From contig CM036753.1 in NCBI GenBank assembly GCA_020796225.1, positions 65,752,865-65,816,864 of the forward strand: DNA of 64,000 nt. Direction: 5' to 3'. Every line of letters begins with the position of its first letter. Within the stretch, counting starts at the first letter, position 1. The notes below the pieces were generated by a model. It made no database searches, was not told the origin of the DNA, and saw only the letters and a program-made list of their open reading frames with translations. Shown in pieces: positions 59,280 to 64,000 of the stretch. The translations under genes were made by a program, and so were the position numbers. This DNA is from Arion vulgaris (Eukaryota > Mollusca > Gastropoda > Stylommatophora > Arionidae).

Positions 59280-62200
59280 GTAAGCATTGAAGTTCTTGTT
59301 ATTATTCTTACTATCTTCTTCTTTTACCCCAGTTAAGATTATTCTTAAAGCATGTTTATTCTTGAATTATTCCAGCTTGAGCATACATTCTTTTTTTTGT
59401 TACTTAAAGGCTATCCACTTCTGCTTCCCTGTTATTTTTTTTGTCAGCCAACTCTTTCATTCTCTGTCCTTGTAAATTAACCTCATGTTCTTTTCTTAAA
59501 ACATGTCTTCTAAATGAGAATAACAAACAGAAATTAAATAACGAACATAGATCCTCTTAAATCTTATTAGTTCTATTATGTCTGCATTTGATCTATTCAT
59601 AAAATAGCTTGTCCTGAGCAGAACTTTGCCACCCTAACAGTCCTTCAGAATTTATCTCTCTCATAGATCCAGATGTCCCGTCCTACATCCGTCATGCTCA
59701 AATCATCAAATATATCGTGAATCCATCTTCTCCGTGGTCTTCCTTTGCCAAGATGCCTCCTTCCCCAACCCTTCATGTCTCTTGATGTGTCCAAAATACT
59801 TCAATTTTCTAATTCTTATTTTTGTAGCATAAATCAATTTTCTAGGATTTTGAGTTCTTTCTGGATAGATCTCATTGTTCTCTTCTCTGTCCCTAACATA
59901 CGGAGACCTCTTCTGTAACACTTATGTTCAAAAGCACATATATGTTTTTTCACTGCCTTGCCTTGATTAAATGGCCATGCTTCACACCCATACATTTGAT
60001 CTATTACAAATTGATATGTCAAAGATTGAGAGTGTTAGCAATGATACAGAAGGTGTAAACATTGGGATACAGAGGTATGGATATATGACAGTTGAATCTA
60101 CTGTTTTGATGTAACTCCAAGAATCTACAACCTGATATGAGTGAACTCTAGTCTTTATGAATGCCATTGGTTGGATATCGAGTAAACTGTGGATTTCATC
60201 TTGATGGCAAACGTGACCAAGTACAACAACTGAATGCAGAAGATTTTTATCTCTGTAAGATGTGTATGTTATCTCTGGAGGTATGAGATCAGCACCTAAA
60301 GCAGCTTGTGAAATTTATACAAACATAGAGTTCTTGTGAATTTGAAGAAAGGCTGTAGTTTTAGAAATAGTGGAAAGTTATAAGAGACTGAGTAGAAACA
60401 ACCGTAACAGACAAATAGTAGACAACTGGCAACCAGTGTAAGACCAAAGCAAAAATATATTCTGGACTTAGCATTAGACATCATCATCATTAAATAGCTT
60501 GTCCTGAGCAGAACTTTGCGATCCCACCTCCGGAATTTCTCTCTCATAGACCAGATGTTCTGCCTCTGCAGCAGCCATGTTCAAACCATCAGTTACATCC
60601 TGAATCCATCTTCTCTGTGGTCTTCTTCTCTTTCCCGGTATGTAAAAGAGCAGATACCATTGCAAACATGTCTGGAGGGCTATGATGCCAATCCTCATAT
60701 AACTGATAACTAACGATAATTCTCCTCAGTTTGTATCACACCCATGTTCACTAAGGTTGTCTCTTGTAGTAAACTAATAAAATACTAAATAATATTAATA
60801 AAAATGTGTACGCTGGTATGGTCAAGTGGTTGGAATGGTGGCTTTGCAATTGGAAGATTCTGGAATTGCTTCCCTGTACACACACACTCTAGTCAACAAG
60901 CTGTAATATACGCATTGCTCACTGAGGTATGAATGGGAATGTATCAAGTAAGCAAACTTGTCATCTCTCTTTCAAATGTACCATGAGGTCACTTGTCTTA
61001 TCCACATGTGCAGTGAACCTTTGTGAGGAGATTCAGTTTTTCTATCCTGTGCCAGTTGTGTTACATCTGTAGTTGTTAGTCTTTGATGCCGAAGGATATC
61101 TGCGATAATAGATATCCATCTGGTTCTTGGTCTTCCTCAGGCTTTGTGTCTGGGTTGTTGGTTGTTATAGGTACAAGATAGTAGTAAATCTGGTTTCATT
61201 CTCATTAGGTGTCCGAACCATTTCTAATATGTTTAATGCATGGTGTGATTCCATTGACATTTCTAATTTTTCATTCTGTCCTGTCTTGTAACATTGACGG
61301 CTATCCGTAAATAATTCATATCACATGTTGTGATCTTTCTCTCTTGGGATTTAGTTAGGGACGATGTTTGACATTGAGTGTTGGTAGAAATATGCAATTT
61401 ATCAGTTATCTCTTGACTTCCATGAGGTCATTAAAATTGTAAAATTATATACTTACATTTTACCTTGATGTTTTGGTCATTGCTCAACACCAACCTTCCA
61501 CACTATTTTTTTTTTTTTTTTTGAGGCAATTATTTGAAACTAGAATTATATATTTTAGATATTTTAATATTTATACTTCTTTTTCTTACGCTCCATATCG
61601 ACCAATTGTTAAACCACTTTTTGTGATTTTTATGTATCTGAGCCTGTGATTGATTGTACGTTGTGCCAGTTATGCACCTACAAGTAGACCAGCACATCCA
61701 TTTTCAGGCTCCACTTTTTTTAAAACTAGAGTAGCTTCCCTAGACCTCTACATTAGTCACCTCTTATCACATGCCTTATAGGTCGCAGCGTTACTATTCT
61801 CTGTTTCCCTTGAGGGCAGTGGCAACACACTGGCGATATTTATACAAGATTTCTTATGACAATATCATGTTTAAAAACATATATATTAAATTGTTAATAT
61901 GTATGTGACATGACATAAAGCTGTGCAGCGCTGCAGTACATTACATTATGTTATGTATGTAATGTGGGTGTATGTGCATATGTATGATTTGAAATTAGTC
62001 GTTGTCCAAAACTTGTGTAAAAAAAACACAATTGTGCATAAAAATGTATTTTACCATGTATGTTTTATTTTAAATAGGTGCAGCATCATGGAGAAATTAC
62101 CAGACGAGATTCTTTTGCACATATTCTCCAAGCTTCCACTTCCAGACTTGATCTCTGGAGCACGTCTAACATGTTGGAGATGGTACCATTTGTCAAAGGA

Positions 62201-64000
62201 TTCATCCCTGTGGACTAATTTGGATCTGTCTGCTTTCAAATGTACATATATTGAAATAGATATTCGTAGGATACGTAGCGGAGTGCGTACACTTTTACAC
62301 AGCATTCAAGACAGTTTGGAATCTCTAACATTCAGTAACATATCAGTTGATGGTGGAATCTATGAACTTTTTGGTTCAGCATGGAAGCACAAAAATAAGG
62401 CAAAGTTTGTCAATCTAAAAAGTATAGATTATTCATATAGCAATGTTTCACCACGAAACCTTAGAGTTGCACTGACAACACACCCAGACATTGAGAAACT
62501 AACTTTGTCCTATACAAAGATTTCTTTCTCTCAAGCTATGGAAGAAGCTGTACATTTACCAAACCTGAAACAACTTATTTATCATGATTCTCAATCCTGG
62601 GATAACTTCATGAATAATTTAATGGATCATCATCAAGATGAAGACAGGTCGGTCAATAAGTTAAATGTGATGAAGGTTCCAAAACATTGTCCATTGTTGG
62701 AAGTGGTAGAGCTTCATACTATCAGAGCAGACCTAGACAATGAGGTGATTAAACAGTTTTCAAAGTTTTGTCTGAATCTCAGAAGATTATCATTCACATG
62801 GTCAACTAGTTTAACTACAGATGCATTTACTTCACTCAACATTCCAACTCAACATATAACAGAGCTTGAGCTCGTTGATCGACAAGAAACAGGACCATAC
62901 TTAAACTTTGTTCTTCCCAATTTCCCTCATCTGCTTCATCTTGCAGTGAATGGACAGAATGTTTACCTTGAAGACTGTATTGCTATAGGTGAATGTTGCC
63001 CCAAACTACAAGAGCTCATTTTTGATATAAGTGGTGTCAGAAGTAGTGGGGGCATGTTTGAATATTATTTGTGTAAAGGAAATTCATTGTGTGGTTTGGA
63101 ATTACAAAAGATTGTGCAAAAGTGCAAAGATCTGCGAAAACTACATGCCCCATTTTCAAATATAGATGATGACAGTGTGGTTTTCCTATCTGAGCAGTGC
63201 CTTTTTCTGGAGGATATCAATTTTACACAATGTCATCGACTTACAAATGAGTCATTGTTTGCTCTGTCAAAAAATTCCTTGTGTTTAAGAAAAGCAAATT
63301 TTCAGGATACCACCATTGATCATAAATATATCCTAGGATTAGTATCCAAGTGTCGCAGACTTGAAGAAGTTGTGTTTGATCATAAATCTCATGATGCTAC
63401 AGAAACTGATGCTTCGATAAGCTCCTCCATCTGCTCTGATGATTCACAATCACAGACAGGAGATGTTCCTGAGACAGAAACAGGAGTGAGTCTTAGTCAG
63501 ATTGAAGATATTCCTTTCATTGACATGACACCTAGTTCAGAAGAGTGTGAAATACACAATGTTTTGCTCAGAAGCTTATCTAACACAAATAGTGGGAACA
63601 CTAGTCTAGATAATAGTGCTACGGAAACAACCTGCATTCCAATGACACCGATATTTTTTGAAAATGTTGAACATTTTCCAGTCCCATGGAGTCATTGTCA
63701 TATAAAAAGATTGTCCTTGAAGAATTCACTCACTAAAGAACATTATCTTCATGACATATTTACACGCTGCCCAGATCTTACTTACATATCTCTCGATAGT
63801 TCTACATGTCTAACAAACAGCCTCATTGTATCCATTGCAAAGTCCTGCCCAAACCTTCAGACATTAAATATCTCTTTTGGTGCAACACAGCCATCAAAAT
63901 TAAAGTTTGGTGATGTTGGATTGTTAGCACTAGTTAAGTACTGCCATAATCTGGAAGTCTTAAGCTTTCTGTACAACCCTAACATTACATCAGTTGGTCT
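59218..64000 (+). CDS. F-box and leucine-rich-repeat protein, 3' end missing
   Basis: Exon 59218-59279 (acceptor TTTCTTTCCAG; ATG at 59245) and exon 62078-64000 join with phase 2 (GT|GTAAGC donor; TTTAAATAG acceptor). The frame is open to the window edge (about 650 residues). Residues 1-16 (MAASSEESHCLVCSIM) precede an F-box (LPDEILLHIFSKLPLPDLIS, then CWRWYHLSKDSSLWTNLDL), which in this family binds SKP1 in SCF ubiquitin ligases. Cys-type LRRs of the AMN1 kind follow (CPKLQELIFDIS, CKDLRKLHAPF, CHRLTNESLFALS, CPNLQTLNIS, CHNLEVLSF). A Ser/Thr/Glu-rich insertion interrupts the repeats at about residues 450-505. The substrate is unknown. I cannot assign a specific FBXL number. Confidence 0.85.
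59590..60005 (-). mobile_element. LINE 3' end ([10 protein letters not shown] family) in F-box intron
   Basis: Minus: [55 protein letters not shown] and a frameshifted rest. The (GAT) tail is nearly lost. Confidence 0.83.
60010..60475. other. No feature recognised
   Basis: F-box gene intron sequence. No repeat match or ORF worth reporting. Confidence 0.5.
60478..60640 (-). mobile_element. LINE 3' end ([10 protein letters not shown] family), short
   Basis: Minus: RRPQRRWIQDVTDGLNMAAA, EAEHLVYEREIPEVG, then the tail TGATGATGATG at 60479-60490. 5' truncated after about 160 bp. Confidence 0.8.
60815..60880 (+). mobile_element. tRNA-like relic
   Basis: GCTGGTATGGTCAAGTGGTT is a good A-box. The B-box position (TCTGGAATTGCTTCCC) is eroded. 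Probably an old SINE head. Confidence 0.35.
61085..61345 (-). mobile_element. LINE 3' end scrap
   Basis: Minus remnants WFGHLMRMKPDLLLSCTYNN-like and GRPRTRWISIIADILRHQR-like. Related in style to 15355-15660. Confidence 0.55.
61570..61840 (-). mobile_element. SINE family J, copy 5
   Basis: CTTACGCTCCATATCGACCA, TACGTTGTGCCAGTTATGCA, CCAGCACATCCATTTTCAG and CACCTCTTATCACATGCC, ending near GCAGTGGCAACACACTGGCG. Within the F-box intron. Confidence 0.72.
62078..64000 (+). CDS. F-box gene, main exon (runs off the window)
   Basis: Acceptor TTTATTTTAAATAG, then GTGCAGCATC and the F-box start MEKLPDEILLHIF (ATG at 62088). It is open for 1.9 kb without a stop. Either this in-frame ATG or the upstream one at 59245 could start the protein. 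Confidence 0.9.

Overview
This window is animal genomic DNA and not bacterial. It has spliced genes with canonical GT/AG junctions, very low coding density, and dense non-LTR (LINE), Penelope-like, SINE, MITE and minisatellite content. The mix of RNase H-bearing and RNase H-less LINE 3' ends, several tRNA-headed SINE families and GIY-YIG Penelope elements suggests an invertebrate. A lophotrochozoan, most likely a mollusc, is my guess, but it rests on general repeat style and not on a diagnostic gene.

Three host genes can be read. (1) A MYCBP-associated-protein (MYCBPAP) orthologue lies on the minus strand across 9988-39935. I reconstruct eight coding exons: 39823-39935, 35790-35977, 32776-32975, 28673-30431, 25609-25705, 22538-22680, 11863-11997 and 9988-10132. 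Six of the seven junctions are canonical and phase-compatible; the exon 3/4 junction is not resolved. (2) A tiny two-exon minus-strand gene (54438-54507 and 50367-50497) encodes a 66-residue precursor: a signal peptide plus one complete six-cysteine EGF domain. (3) A plus-strand F-box/leucine-rich-repeat protein starts in a short exon (59245-59279), splices to 62078 and stays open to the window end, so its 3' end is missing.

Everything else is mobile or repetitive DNA, mostly old and nested. Layout: 1-660 minisatellites; 0.7-9.7 kb SINEs, LINE fragments, a 779-bp foldback element and a mariner-like MITE; 9.9-40 kb the MYCBPAP gene, whose introns are filled with LINE ends, SINEs and satellites; 40.1-41.6 kb a head-to-head pair of Penelope 3' ends just upstream of the MYCBPAP start codon; 42-50 kb LINE ends, SINEs, and a region with a SINE whose head copies the 5' end of U2 snRNA; 50.4-54.5 kb the EGF gene with a 0.8-kb, 29-bp satellite in its intron; 54.6-59.2 kb mostly featureless DNA with a TTAA-flanked insertion; 59.2-64 kb the F-box gene.

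Many insertions still show target-site duplications of 8-14 bp, so the order of insertion can be read. Several microsatellites sit exactly at the 3' ends of retroelements, which suggests that the element tails seeded them. Five copies of one hAT-like MITE (CAGTGGCGGCTCGT termini, 8-bp duplications) are spread over 22 kb.
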